Assembly (NCBI GenBank): GCA_037974665.1
Contig: CM075778.1
Span: forward strand, 27,036,001 to 27,100,000
Direction of reading: 5' to 3'
DNA: 64,000 nt
Source: Ehretia macrophylla
Taxonomy: Eukaryota; Streptophyta; Magnoliopsida; Boraginales; Ehretiaceae
Part shown: positions 36,261-49,339 of the stretch, piece after piece
Layout: each line of letters begins with the position of its first letter
Position numbering within the stretch: the stretch's first letter is position 1
The notes under the pieces: model-generated
What the model saw: the letters and a program-made list of their open reading frames with translations, nothing else
The model's database searches: none
Told to the model about the DNA's origin: nothing
Position numbers and translations under genes: made by a program

Positions 36261-36742
36261 GGGCAAATCTTACAAATAGTCTCTATTGTTTACAAATTTT
36301 TGACAAATAGTCTTCATTGTTTGTAAAAGTTTTACCAATAGTCCCTATTGTTTCACAAGTCATTCAGTTAGTCCCTATTGTTCATAAAAGTCCCACAATT
36401 AGCCCTCATTATTTGAAAAAGTCACTCAATTAGTCCCCAATGTTTCCAAAACTCACTCAATCAGTCCCCATTGTTTGCAAAAGTCACTCAATTAGTCCCC
36501 AATGGGGACTAATTGAGTGACTTTTGCAAACAATGGGGACTGATTGAGTGACTTTTGCAAACATTGGAGACTAATTGAGTGACTTTTGCAAACAATGGAG
36601 ATTAATTGTGGGACTTTTACAAACAATAGAGACTATTTGTGGGATTTTTGCAAACAATAAGGATTAATTGAATGACTTGTAAAATAATAGGAATTATTTG
36701 TCCAAAATTTATAAACAATAGGAACTATTTGTCCAATTTCCT
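36261..36742. mobile_element. Foldback Mutator-like MITE, about 482 bp
   Basis: Inserted in the RING 1B 3' flank and absent from block A at the same site (8067-8076). It is flanked by a 9-10 bp target duplication TTTAATGTTA (36251-36260, 36743-36752). Almost the whole element is one inverted repeat centred near 36502 (AGTCCCCAATGGGGACT). Each arm is built from tandem units of about 40 bases around CACTCAATTAGTCCCCA and TTGTTTGCAAAAGT. Ends are GGGCAAAT and, read inward from the right, AGGAAATTGG. Non-coding; mobilised, if at all, by a Mutator-type transposase elsewhere. Confidence 0.8.
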
Positions 36743-36779
36743 TTTAATGTTATATGTACTATAGTCTCATTATAATGTT

Positions 36780-37303
36780 CTGACAAGGCTGTATTGGGCT
36801 TGAGTGGTATGGTGATAAATTTCCTGCAATACTTAATCAATCAATACAAATATGACTACATACTTACATGTAGTTTGCACTAAAAGCTTAATTACCATGT
36901 AATATTACGCAAATATGAGCACTTACTTACATAGTTACAGTACTAATGTAAAGCGTTCGTTTTCTAATGCAGAAAAAGTTAATATGAGCTAATTCATATT
37001 TATATACATAGCCCATGTTAAGAATTATGGGGTTTCAACTTAAAATTTATTGGTATTAAATGAAATAGCCTAAAATCTTATAAAGTGGTCTTCGAGTTTT
37101 TGATTTTTCGATATGAAACAAGTGTATATTCTAAGAGCCACAATACTTATATGAAACATTCATTCCTAGCTCTATTCGACGCATATTATCATATTTTTGT
37201 ATATACTAGGAGCATTTAAAAAAAAAAAAATTGGTGAAACGTGGTTTTTTTGTATTTGGAGAACTTTCAATTTTGTTAACCTTACAAAAACAAAAACAAA
37301 AAG

Positions 37304-37373
<70 letters not shown>

Positions 37374-37748
37374 TTGGTTGTTGAATCATTTGACCTAATT
37401 TTATAGACTCTAGTTGTGAAATAACTTCTTTAAAAAATGTAAAATAAGGGTGTCGACAATATAATGACTCAATATTTTCTAGATTTATGGTGTCAAAAAT
37501 AAAAAGTATATCAAAACTCAAGAGTATTTCACTTCACATGTAACTCTATACTTAGCGAGTCGTAGTTAGATTTTCTTTTTAATGCTTGTAATTCAGTTAT
37601 TATAAGGTTGTTTTTGTTATCTAATTGCAGCCATAAAACTCAGTTTGTAATTCATATTTGAACTCTTTTTAACATTTAGACATTTATAATTTGTTGTAAT
37701 TTTAGTTAATATTTTACAATTACGTAAATTAAATTATTTTAATTTTGC
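36780..37748. repeat. Inverted arm, right of RING copy 1B
   Basis: The native RING 3' flank (homologous to block A 8095-9057), pairing with 34185-35127 in inverted orientation. It contains a (TA)n at 37305-37370, longer than in the left arm. Confidence 0.85.
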
Positions 37749-38192
37749 ACTGTCTAAACAATAAAAAGAAAAAAATCGTATGTAGCCCCACTCCCCACGA
37801 GGATTTGGGCTTAGGCAGGGGCAAGTAATGAAGGGAAAAAATGTGATGTCATGTGTGTGTTATGGTAGTCTTTTAAGTGATCGGACAATACATATCTTTG
37901 TAGGTCTCTCGTTTGTAGACCTACTCCATCCCCATCCCCATTTCCATTTATTGGTTAATTAAAAAATTAATTTCGGCAAAAAAATTTCAATGTTCAAATT
38001 GTACAAAAATAGATAAAGTAAGAAAACTATGAAATAAAGTTCCCAACAAAAACAATTTCAATGTCCAAATTGTATAAAAATAGATAAAGTAAAAAACCTA
38101 TGAAATTGAGTTCCCGAAACAAAACTATTCCATTATATTTTTTTAAGAAAAATGCAAAACGTTTAGAAGCAACGTAGGTCGTGCAAAAGGGT

Positions 38193-38540
38193 TAGAGCCG
38201 TCTCAAACAATTTAGGGACTTTGGGCGATCATCTAAACAGGAGCCTTAATAATTAAGTTTTTTCTCAATAAAAACACTCGAAATTTTCTACTAAAATAAT
38301 TACTACAATAAAAAAAAAACACTAAAATTAGAATTATAAAATAGCATAATGCTACAAGTTAACAAAAAGATAGACCTATATAAATTTTATTTTTCCTATC
38401 TCTTGGCCCCAATTAAATAATACTAGTTTAGGATAGACCTTTATCTTAAAAAAAAAAAAGCAATTTCTTTAAATTGGGGCCCCTGAATTAAGGGGACCTT
38501 GAGCACAGGCCCAAGCAGCCCATAGCTTGGGCCGGCCCTG
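38193..38540. mobile_element. hAT-like MITE, 348 bp
   Basis: Present only in block B. Ends are TAGAGCCGTCTCAAAC and, read inward from the right, CAGGGCCGGCCCAAGC, an imperfect inverted repeat of the plant hAT type. An 8-bp target duplication flanks it: AAAAGGGT (38185-38192) and AGAAGGGT (38541-38548), one base apart, with AGAAGGGT at the empty site in block A near 9487. Non-coding. Confidence 0.8.
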
Positions 38541-38691
38541 AGAAGGGTCCTGATGCCTTCAGTTTATAACGCTGCAATTTCGGTGGCTGCGGATTGCTAT
38601 GCTGAGGGCTTGCTCTTCGGGACACTTGTTTTAAACTCAATCTTACGACTTGTTTTAAACTAACTTGTACTGCCGTACGTCTCTCCTAAAT

Positions 38692-38693
<2 letters not shown>

Positions 38694-38722
<29 letters not shown>
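38694..38722. repeat. (TA)n microsatellite
   Basis: Short block B counterpart of the tract at 9638-9715. Confidence 0.9.
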
Positions 38723-38725
<3 letters not shown>

Positions 38726-40913
38726 TCATTCTAGACCTATTCCATCTTCGGATTGATTGACTTCTGGTTACGAAAACACTTCATCGAAACTATTCGTTAC
38801 AAGAAATGGGTAAAAAAATAATTTTAGCAAAATATATTTTTAATGTTAAAATTGTATTAAAAAAAAATAGATGAAGTAGTTAGAACATTAGGAAATTGAG
38901 CTCCCAAAACAACTTTCAAGTAATACAAACTATAATTCTTTTGCAAAATTTTATTACATAATATATTTTAAGACAATTTTTTCCACCCATCTTTTTATTT
39001 TTCTTTTATTGTGTGCCGAAAGCTTTAATGATTATTATAATTCTATTTCAATAGAATTCTGATGTTCTTAGTCCTCAAGGTTCGGATGGATTTATTGAGA
39101 AATAATTTATTGTGATAAAAAATTCTGAGTTGCTCAAACCTATATTCTTCAATTGTAAATATTACTTATAACTTACTTGAGCACGCGATGTAATATTACT
39201 TATAACTTACTTGAGCATGCGATGTGACATACTGTATGACAAACTTTGTAATTTTATGATGAATCTAATGTGTTTGTGCATTAAAATACTTCTCTCGGTG
39301 CACTAGAATTTTTAGATTATATATAATATCTATTTATATCACTTGTAGATTACATGCTTACATGATTAATAAGAGTGCGTCCCAAGGCTGCGAGGTAGTC
39401 TTGGTCTAATTCCTTCTTTTGAATGACAGTCAATTAAAATTGATTGAAACTCTAAGATTCACTAACTTTCATGAGATTCAACAATGATATGTATTATGTA
39501 ACACCACCTCCAGAAATTTGGAGACATTTGCCTGTGTTATTCAAGTTCCTCTTGATAAAAATAAGTATAAAAATCTTAAGTTGATAAATATAAAAATTAA
39601 AGATAAATGGCTAGACAAAATTTGATTGAAGTTTGATAGATCATAAAAAATGACACAGAGTTTTATAATTATCCTTTTAATTAATAAAGATATTACATGT
39701 GTTTAGTATCTTGCATAGTCTTACATGAATATCCTCTTTTTATTGTTGATCAAATTGAATTTAGAAGAGTTACAAGTAACTTCTAACTATTCTTCAAGGT
39801 ATTTTTCAAGACATACAATTAAAGGGTGATATTTCGAATATTTATGATGTCAAAAATAAAAAGCACATAAGGGTTATAGCATTCACCTTATATGAATGTT
39901 GATCTAGTATGAACCAAGCATATTGAACAGAATTACACTTTTACAGCTAAAATGGTTGCCAAATGATCACAAACTACAAAGTTTGTTTTGATTCTCTAGC
40001 ATTCAGTTCATAGAGTTAGAAAGAAGTAGTTGTTGGTTGTGTTGTGTAAAATAGTGATAAGTTCTCGTAGTTTATCTTTTTGAAGAACATAAGAACGAAT
40101 TCAAGACGAACTGCTAAAGGCATAACAACTTCGTAAACAAGTTTTGATTCGATAAAGATGCACTTCTGCATTCAACATGGTTATATTTTGCGCAATATGT
40201 ATAACAAAAGAAATATTGCAAACGAAGTGTTCAAAAAGCATTCGAGTACACGATTAAACTACAATAATATTGTCAGGGTCACCACATTTGAGTTATAAAT
40301 GTCACTACAATACAACTTCACTGTAAATTAAAGAACACTAAAAAAAAACAAAACAAAAAAAGATAGCACGTACGCGATCAGAGGAATAATTAATTGCGGG
40401 GAAAAACAGATAATGTCGTTTGTATCATAGTGAGAATAAGCAAGACAACAGCGACAACGAATGAAATAATTGCCCACGGACTATTGAAGTAGTCATGCCT
40501 CAATATGGTGGAAGCCAATTTATGTGGATTAAGTCAAGTAAATGCTTGACTGTATCATGTGAATATTCAGGTGGCTTACGCCATTGATGACGTGGTTCAG
40601 GTAAATTCCAACGGAAAAAATCCAACAGAAGATGGACAAACCTTTCGTCATTTGGCTCCTCCACCATGCCAAACAACTCAAGGAGGAGGACGAAAGGAAG
40701 TTGATTTTCAAATAATATTAAATCACGCCATAAACTGTTCTGCATCCAAATGATTTTGAATATAGGATCATTTGGGTCTCTCAAATAATGAGGCAGGTGA
40801 TGTTTACGCACTAATTCTATGATAAAGCAACCATCCAATACTATCATTTCAACAAGCTCATCTGGAGTAAGCCTACTTAATCGTTCAGCATAAAAGCTAC
40901 GCACCTTTTCTCC

Positions 40914-41123
40914 TGTTAGAGTCCGTCTTCTATTCACCTTCCTACTGCGACTACATTGTCGTTGATTAGGACTCTTTGTAGACTTGATAATGAGTATCCT
41001 AGATTTGTTGTATTTGTTGTATTTGTTGTCCTCATTTCCAGAGTTTAGACTTAGCTTGAACTGTCTATATAATCACGATCAATGGATCACTACTGTGTGC
41101 CTTTTGACAAACTCTATTTTACA
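40914..41123 (+). repeat. 5' LTR of the Copia element
   Basis: TGTTAGAGTCC at the start and TTTTACA at the end; 210 bp, followed directly by the primer-binding site. Confidence 0.9.
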
Positions 41124-44100
41124 TGGTACCAGAGCAAGGTAATTAAAACCAATAATCTGATTAAGCCTCAACTCAAAACATTTTGCTTACCATCATGTCG
41201 GGCACGTCTTCTTCAACTGTGGCCATAGGTGGCGATAAAACACCAAGCAGGGAAGAGATGATACCCGAAAACACAAGTCAGACCTCAGCATTAGGGTACG
41301 TAAATTCCCCCTATTACCTTCAGCCGTCGGATCACCCGGGATTAGTGTTCGTAGTCACGGCATTAGAGCAGAGTGGCGAGAATTATTTTATATGGAGACG
41401 TAACATGATTAACGCTCTAGATTCAAAAACGAAAACGGGATTCGTGGATGGTTCAATTAAAAGGCCAGAAGTTGGCTCAAAAGAGTTCTTCTTATGGACT
41501 AGATGCAATGCGATGGTGCGTTCTTGGATTGTTAACTCTGTAGCAAAGGAGCTGCAAAACAGTATCTCTTATGCAGAGACTGCAAGAGAGATATGAAAAG
41601 ACCTTGAAGAGCGATTTTCGCAAGGGAATGCAGCGAGGGTGTACGAGTTAAGGCGTGCAATTACCCTTCTTCAACAAGAGAAGGTGACAGTTACAGGATA
41701 CTATGGAAAACTTCGAAGCTTATGGGACGAGTTGCAAGCTGCCAACCCGTTATCGATATGCTCATGCGGGTGTCGTTGTGGTGCTGTGAAAAAGATACAA
41801 TCAATGCGAGAAAGCGAATGAGTGTATGATTTTTTGATGGGGCTTGATAGCAACTTCAATGCCATACGTTCACATGTCTTGAGCACATAACCATTACCAA
41901 GCTTAGGAAAAGTTTTTGCACTTGCAGTTCAAGAAGAAAGGCAACAAATGGTGATAGTCACTAGATCACCATCTGTTGACACAGCAGCCTTCTTGGCCAA
42001 CAAATCAGTGACAATCACAACTACAACTGGAAAATGAGCCACGAATTGGGAGAAACTCGTGTGTGATCATTGTAAGAAGTCAGGCCATACAAAGGATAAA
42101 TGCTTTGAAATTATTGGTTATCCACCAAATTGGCGCAAGAAAGGAGGCGGCAGAGGTAGTGTCAAGCCAGGAGTGCAGAACAATTATGGTGGATCGAAAA
42201 ATTTTGGTGCAGCAAATATGACTCAGTTGGGGACACAATTCATGAACAAAGACGCATCTAGTCAGCCAGAAACACAAGCTTATATTCCGAGATTGACAGA
42301 GTCACAACTCCAACAATTGATGGGTCTTTTGAATGGCAATGGGACAGTTGGAGCCTCGGCCAACATGGCTAATTTTTCTGGTATTGTTAGTTCACCAGTG
42401 CCTTGGGTCATCGACTCAGGGGCCACTGACCACTTCACTAGCACACCAAAATTACTTGTTGATGTTATTAGTAATCCAAACACTTCTCCGGTTCGCATCC
42501 CAGATGGTCGAACTGTTACAGTGCAAAGTATAAGAAATATGGTGCTCGGAAGCAATTTTAAATTAAATCTAGTGATGGGTGTCCCAGAATTCAATTGTAA
42601 TCTTTTATCAGTAAACAAACTGACAAAAGATTGGAACTGTACACTAACTTTTTTTCCTGACATTTGTGTCATACAGGATCTAGCCTCGAGGAAGCCGATT
42701 GGAGTGGGTAGAGCGAAGGATGGCCTGTATTATCTTGAAGCTAGCAATGAAGGGATGGCATTAGTGGCAAATAAAGAGCAAGATCACATATTGTGGCATC
42801 GCAGATTGGGGCATCTACCCTTAGATCGACTCTCTAGCATTTTTTCTTTTTCTAAAAGATATCAACAGAATTTTATTTGTGATGCTTGTTGTAGGGCAAA
42901 ACAAACCAGATTACCATTTCCTACAAAAGGCAATAAAAGTTCTCAGCTTTTTGAACTAGTGCATTGTGATATACGGGGGCCATATAAGACACCCACACAT
43001 ACTCGTGCGCATTATTTCTTGAGCCTCGTTGATGACTATAGTAGGGCTACATGGGTTTATTTAATGAAATTCAAGTCAGATACAAGTACACAGCTCATAC
43101 ACTTTTTTAATTGGGTCAAGAACAAATTCAATCGGGTAGTTCGTGTCTTAAGAACTGACAACGGAAAAGAGTTTTTGCATCAAGAATTACTCTCATATTA
43201 CCACACGAATGGCATTGAACATCAGACCTCTTGTATTCATACTCCACAACAGAACGGGGTAGTCGAACGAAAACATAGGCATATTTTGGAAGTGGCTAGA
43301 GCAATAAGATTTCAAGCAAATTTACCAATCAGTTTTTGGGGTGAATGTATATTGACAGCAGCTCATTTGATCAACCGTATGCCAACCACAGTACTGGAAG
43401 GAAAAACTCCTTATGAATTTCTTCATGGGACTCCACCAACATATGAACATTTGCGGACATTTGGGTGTTTGTGTTATACTCACGTTCTGTCCAAACTCCG
43501 AGATAAGTTTGAAGCACGATCACGGCCTGGTATTTTCATTGGTTATCCAGCTGGGACCAAAGGATATCGTGTTTATGATAAAGAAAGCAAGGAGATCTAT
43601 ATATCGCGAGATGTAATTTTTCATGAAAGTTGTTTCCCCTACCTTCAAAGTCCCGAAATCATTAAGCATGTAGAAGGAAATAATGGTCATAGAATTTTTA
43701 TCTCACCAAATTGTGCTAATCCCGTCACAATACCTCAATCATCATGTGAGCAATCTACTCATGAAACCCCTTGTGAGATGTCATCAAATATTGAAACACC
43801 ATTGTCCAAGCCTGACATAAGTATGAGCAGTGGTGGAACAAATAGTCTCACTATGCATTCTCCATGCACAGATACTCAAAATTCACAAAAACAAAGGCAC
43901 GATGAACGACCAATGAGGATGCGACATATTCCGAAAAGACTTGCAGACTATGAATTTGTTTTGCCACCATCCCTTCAGCCATCCTCCTCGACTCCTCCTA
44001 CGGCAAACTCGACGGTACATCCACTTCAGTCTTATCTTTCCTATTCTAAATTTAGCACAGCTCAAAATGTATTTTTAGCGGCCATCACCACCCATGATTA

Positions 44101-45654
44101 GCCAACATCTTTTTCTCAGGCTGTGCAGCATCATCACTGGAGAGAGGCAATGTCCAAAGAAATCTCGGCACTAGAAGCAAACAATACTTGGACCCTGGAA
44201 AGTTTGCCACCTGACAAGCATGCAATTGATTCAAAGTGGGTTTATAAGATTCAATATAAACCAGATGGCACCATCGAGAGGTATAAGGCACGTTTAGTTG
44301 CAAAGGGGTTTACGCAAGTTGAAGGAATTGACTTTCATGAAACCTTTGCGCCGGTTGCTAAGCTTGTTACAGTCCGAAGTCTTTTAGCTGTCGCTGCAAT
44401 TCGAAATTGGGAACTGCATCAACTGGATGTAACTAATGCCTTCTTTCATGGTGATTTGGAGGAGGAAGTCTATATGAAATTGCCCCAGGGATTTAGTCGA
44501 AAAGGGGAGCAAAGAGTGTGTCGCCTACGAAAATCATTATATGGTTTACGACAGGCCTCTCGAAATTGGAATAAAAAATTTACAACACTGCTTTTGAGTC
44601 TTGGCTTCAAACAATCACAGTGTGATTACTCTTTATTCACATGTCTCCACGGCCATTCATTCATAGCAGTACTTATCTATGTAGACGACTTGATTATAGC
44701 AGGCAATGATCTCATGCGCATCGCATGGCTCAAGCGGCGACTAAGTGAGGCATTCCGCATCAAAGATCTTGGAAGGCTAAAATACTTCCTTGGTATAGAG
44801 GTAGCTCGATCTCCTGACGACATTGCAATTAGTCAACATAAGTATACATTAGATATTTTGGCAGAATATGGGTTCATTGGTTCCCGGTCCAGTAATTTTC
44901 CAATGGAACAACAACACAAATTGGCGGCTGATTCGGGACCTTGTTGTAATGATCCAGGCTTGTATCGTCGTCTTATTGGGAAACTCCTTTATCTTACTAT
45001 AACGCGACCTGACATATGCTACGCAGTCCACATTCTTAGTCAATTTATGCAAGACCCGAGACAGCCCCACCTTGAAGCAGCATTTCGGGTATTACGTTAT
45101 CTCAAAGGAAACCCAGGCCAAGGGCTTTTTTTTTCATCCACTAGCTCGTTACACTTGCGTGCTTACTGTGATGCTGACTGGGCAGGGTGCCCCACCATGA
45201 GGCGCTCAACTACAGGGTACATCATATTCTTGGGTGATTCACCAATTTCTTGGCGCTCCAAGAAATAGACAGTGGAAACAGACAGTGGTATCACGATCAT
45301 CAGCTGAAGTTGAATATAGAAGTATGGCAGCTGCTACAAGTGAAATTGTCTGGCTTCGACGATTATTACGGGACTTACAAGTAGTGCCTTCCTCACCAGT
45401 CCTCTTATTCTGTGACAATCAAGCAGCGATACACATTGCCGCTAACCCTGTGTTTCATGAACGCACTAAGCATATCGAAATAGATTGTCATTTCATACGT
45501 GACCATGTCCAGGCCAAGGTCTTACAACCATGCGCCATCTCCACTACTCACCAATTGGCTGACATCTTTACTAAAGCCTTGGGTTCAAATCAGTTCCATA
45601 GACTCTTGGCCAAGTTGGGCATTTCGCAACTCCATGCACCAACTTAAGGGGGAA

Positions 45655-45855
45655 TGTTGGAGTCCGTCTTCTATTCACCTTCCTACTGCGACTACATTGT
45701 CTTTGATTAGGACTCTTTGTAGACTTGATAATGAGTATCCTAGATTTGTTGTATTTGTTGTAATCCTTTTCAGAGTTTAGACTCAGCTTGTACTGTCTAT
45801 ATAATCACGATCAATGGATCAATACTGTGTGCCTTTTGCCAAACTCTCTTTTACA
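45655..45855 (+). repeat. 3' LTR of the Copia element
   Basis: TGTTGGAGTCC at the start and TTTTACA at the end; 201 bp, preceded by the purine tract AAGGGGGAA. Confidence 0.9.
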
Positions 45856-46329
45856 TCTCCATCATGTCTAATAGCTTTGATATATCTATCAACATTTTCC
45901 CTTTTACGTTGAAGAAGATCATGCAAATAGCGTACCTTATGCTCCTCCATCATTGATAGCTTCTCATTTCCGTGATGATATGGACCAATGGCTATGATTT
46001 CTGGCTCGTAGGCCTGTTTGTTTAGCTCCCGCAAATGACTATGTACTTTAAAGATGGAGTTTTCAGATTTCATTCTAGTGAAAGTTTCAACCTTTCTACT
46101 TAATGGAATATAAACGCGGCCTCCGCTGGGCTGCATGTTACCTGAAAATTTGTAAAATGACCCTTAATTAACTTTTCATACTTTTGCAAAATTATTCTTG
46201 TTCATTATCGTTAATTAAAATTGAAGAATTTATAAGCAAAACAAATATTGTAGACCTAGAGATTGAGAGAAACTCACATGACTCTGGTTGCACAATTTCG
46301 ATGGAAACCTCTCTGCAAGTCATCTCTTC

Positions 46330-49300
46330 TTTATGAGCGTAATTATGAATCAATTTGTTCAAGGAACAGTCCAGCAGATCACCTTAGTAAATAGCTATAT
46401 ATATGTTCTTTACGCACTGGTCAAGCAATACTATATTCAAAGTAAAAACGTGCATTTCAATACTTTTAATAAAGTTGATCTATATTGAAGTGTCTCAATG
46501 AATGGTAAGTCATTATCGAAGTGACGATAATACTTTATTCAAAGCGAAGAATCTTTTGAGGCCTTTTGGGCTCCTTTAAAAATTAAAGAAAGCTGAAATT
46601 AAAACTAAATTAGTGTTTTGTGCCAACTTAGAACAAATATGCTAAACTAATAAGTTGTATAAAATTATAAGGTGATACATTTCAAATACTTTCTTTATAT
46701 TTTATAGGTCTTAAATATTTCATAAACTAATAATGAGTTAAAAGGTACTTATATTTTTTTCATAATTATAAAATTAAGAATTTCTCTTTCTACATTTTAT
46801 ACCGTTTTCACCTTTAAATTTTTTTAACCTTCTCCTACGAAACTTCAAACAAATTACCCTTATTTGACTTGCAAATCATACTTTCCCAAAACCCATCGCT
46901 GTAATTCTTTTTGCATCCATGAAGAATGATGTTTCCTATCTCACATAATGCTTTACATACGCGTCTCTTTTATCATGGTTTTTTTCTTCACACTTTTGAG
47001 ATGAGAACAGGGGCGGACCTAGAAATTCAACATTAGGGGACCAAAATATTTTTTTAATGATACTATATATAATTTTTAAAAAATAAGGGGAGCCAATAAT
47101 TTTTTTTATCGATATTACATAGATATTTTTAAAAAAATTTAAAATGTTGGCCCCGGCCCCCCTTAGTACTGCGACTAGATGAGAAGTTATTCTTTTGTAT
47201 TTTAAATTGAAGATACAGACCAAAAAAAAAAAAAAAAAATTGGAGATACTATAAATAATAAGATATTGAGTCGGGTTAAGTATTGTTTACTTTAATTCAA
47301 TATAATATATTCACGTGTTTTAATATGAAGTTGAATATATTGTATCTTTTATGCTAAGCATATGCATTTTAATGAACTCTTTAATTGATTAAATATGTGT
47401 TGGGAATTAGACAGACGCACACACACAAAACACAAGCATAGCCGAATCAACACGGTATTTTTTAATATGGTTCGACCCTCTACCTACATCTACGATCAAA
47501 AAATATGGGAAATTCACTATTCAACCATGAACCATTACAACACAATAGATCTTTTGAATAGAAAAGATACAAACCCTCCAAACCCTCCCCACACTTATAT
47601 GCTCACAGTTTTTTGAAGAAAAAAAACTATAAAAACCCTCCCAAATGACGTTTTGCACGCAAAAAAGTCTAAACCCTCGCTCAAGGATTTTAACTACGAC
47701 TAAAGTCTAAACCTTCCCCATATCTACTTTTTCCTAGCAAAAGCATGAAAAATACTTTCAACACTCAGCTCACCCCTTCCTATTTACTGACCAGTAAGCC
47801 AGTAAAAATTTTTGGTCATGTAGATTGTATAAATAATTTAAACATGTGTTACTTGTGTATTGGCAAAAGTATACAAAGTGCGTTGTGACTTGTATATTTT
47901 TTATGACATTTTTGTATTTTTGAGTTAGGACATTATTTAGAAACTGATCAAAATTTCTAGGAATATTAAATTTAAACCAAACACAATAATAATATTCCTA
48001 TGAATATTTGTAAAGTACGAAACCCTTTTAAGCGCAATACGAGGTTTCACATTCCCAAAAATGCAATTTCTGATAATGAAAAATTATTCCGTGAACCAAA
48101 CACCCTCTAAATACTAGAACCTCGTGTAACGCTGGTATCGACCTATTTTCCGTGTAAACTTCATCTCTAAATCCCTCGTGCTGACTCACAACAATAAAGA
48201 AGTCCACAGAGTAGTTAGTAGTGTCAAAATTTCATAAATTTGTTCAAACACATCAACAAAATCCAAATTAATTATTCCAAACTTTAATCGTAATCAATGT
48301 TTATGTCTATAGCCTAAAGTCAAAGTATTTAGAATTATATAAAACTGTAATAGGTTTCATAAATTTATCTAGTTATTGAACACGATTTTAACAGTCCATC
48401 TAAAAACACCTTGAAATGTAGTTTTGGGATGGTAGAAAAGTCTTTACTTTAGACTTTAGCATATGACATCCAGAAAACATGTTTAATTTTATTTACCGTT
48501 CATATATCAAGATCTAGTATGTTCTTATCTGAAGTCACTTTGTGTTGGAAATTGAACGGTGCATACAAATGTTAAAACACATAATTTTAATATAGTTCAA
48601 ACTTCACCTATATACACAGAATAATTATCTATTACTCACGAAAATTATTATGACATCCAAGCTCCGATTCATTTTCCAAGTCCGGTTACTAACCGGCTCT
48701 TATAACCACATTACTTAACAAACTTGGTAACAAACTTGGGGTGTTTTGATTGAAGCCTATTTCTACTAGTAGATAGAAAAACTAAGAGACACATACTAAC
48801 ATTCAATTATTTCTTCAATTATTTCTCTTCACGTGTAATTTTATACTCAGTAAGTTTTCTTTTTGGTGCTTGAGATTCAGTTATTGTAAGGTTATTTTTG
48901 CTTTCTAACCATAGTCATAAAACTCAGTCCGTAAAAAGTTAGGAAATTGAAGTCCCAAAACAACTTCAAGTAATACATACTATAATTCTTTTTCAAAAAT
49001 AAAAAAGAATTCTATTTGAACTCTTTTTAGCATCCAAGTATATATTCCCCATTTATTATAATATTTTTAAATTACATAAATTAAATTATTTTAATTATGC
49101 AAAGTTTAAAAAATTAATAATAATATCCCTAGGTAGCCCCCACTCCCCAAGAGGCTTTGTGGGCTTAGGCAGGGGCAAGTAATGAAGGGATAAAGAGGTG
49201 ACCTCAAGTGCATATTTGAGTAGCCATTAAGGTGATAGACAATACATATTTATAGGTCTCAGTTCTAAAAAATAATTTTGGCATAATATAGGTTCAAATT

Positions 49301-49339
49301 TTATTATAAAAAATTGATAAAGTAAGAAAATTACGAAGT
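46330..49339. other. Intergenic DNA, block B counterpart of 12240-15229
   Basis: No gene seen. It holds the hAT-like MITE (47008-47177), weak LTR-like relics near 47399 and 48544, and the old locus repeat before the LINE. Confidence 0.55.
47008..47177. mobile_element. hAT-like MITE, block B copy
   Basis: CAGGGGCGGACCTAG start and ACTGCGACTA end; target duplication GATGAGAA at 47000-47007 and 47178-47185. Same insertion as 12907-13075. Confidence 0.75.

Larger units (their letters stand above)
40914..45855 (+). mobile_element. Copia LTR retrotransposon, nearly full length, fossil
   Basis: Bounded by LTRs 40914-41123 (210 bp) and 45655-45855 (201 bp), both TGTT...TTACA, with a 5-bp target duplication TCTCC at 40909-40913 and 45856-45860. 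The primer site TGGTACCAGAGC (41124-41135) fits initiator tRNA-Met, and a purine tract lies just before 45655. Parts in Copia order: gag-like region (from about 41.2 kb) with a CCHC knuckle near 42.06 kb, protease (DSGATDHF, near 42.4 kb), integrase (42.8-43.5 kb), reverse transcriptase (44.1-44.8 kb, YVDDL) and RNase H (to 45.65 kb). The reading frame is broken about five times. LTRs differ by about 7 substitutions in 190 bases plus one indel, suggesting an age of about one to a few million years. It sits antisense in the DUF247 exon. Confidence 0.92.
40390..46323 (-). pseudogene. DUF247 pseudogene, copy B, split by a Copia element
   Basis: Exon 1 is 46278-46323 and exon 2 starts at 46141, as in block A. 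Exon 2 is interrupted by the Copia element after the RHDG segment (45861) and resumes at 40908 (EKVRSFYAERL) through LDGCFIIEL and LFENQLPF to HINWLPP near 40507. A deletion then removes the part encoding IPRDTKNSGG to the C-terminal half, with TGA after LPPY at about 40500. The remaining segment 40390-40500 reads, in another frame, HDYFNSPWAIISF, a hydrophobic VVAVVLLILTM helix and FPRN-stop, the family's C-terminal membrane anchor. So this copy kept the anchor that copy A lost and lost the middle that copy A kept. Confidence 0.85.

Noticed and set aside
36261-36742. CRISPR-like or satellite array
   Set aside because: The repeats are mirrored about a centre and bounded by a target duplication, which fits a foldback transposon in a plant genome.
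37197-37521. Frames containing long Ile-Tyr runs at (TA)n tracts (also 19088, 34410, 53198)
   Set aside because: Microsatellite translations, not genes.
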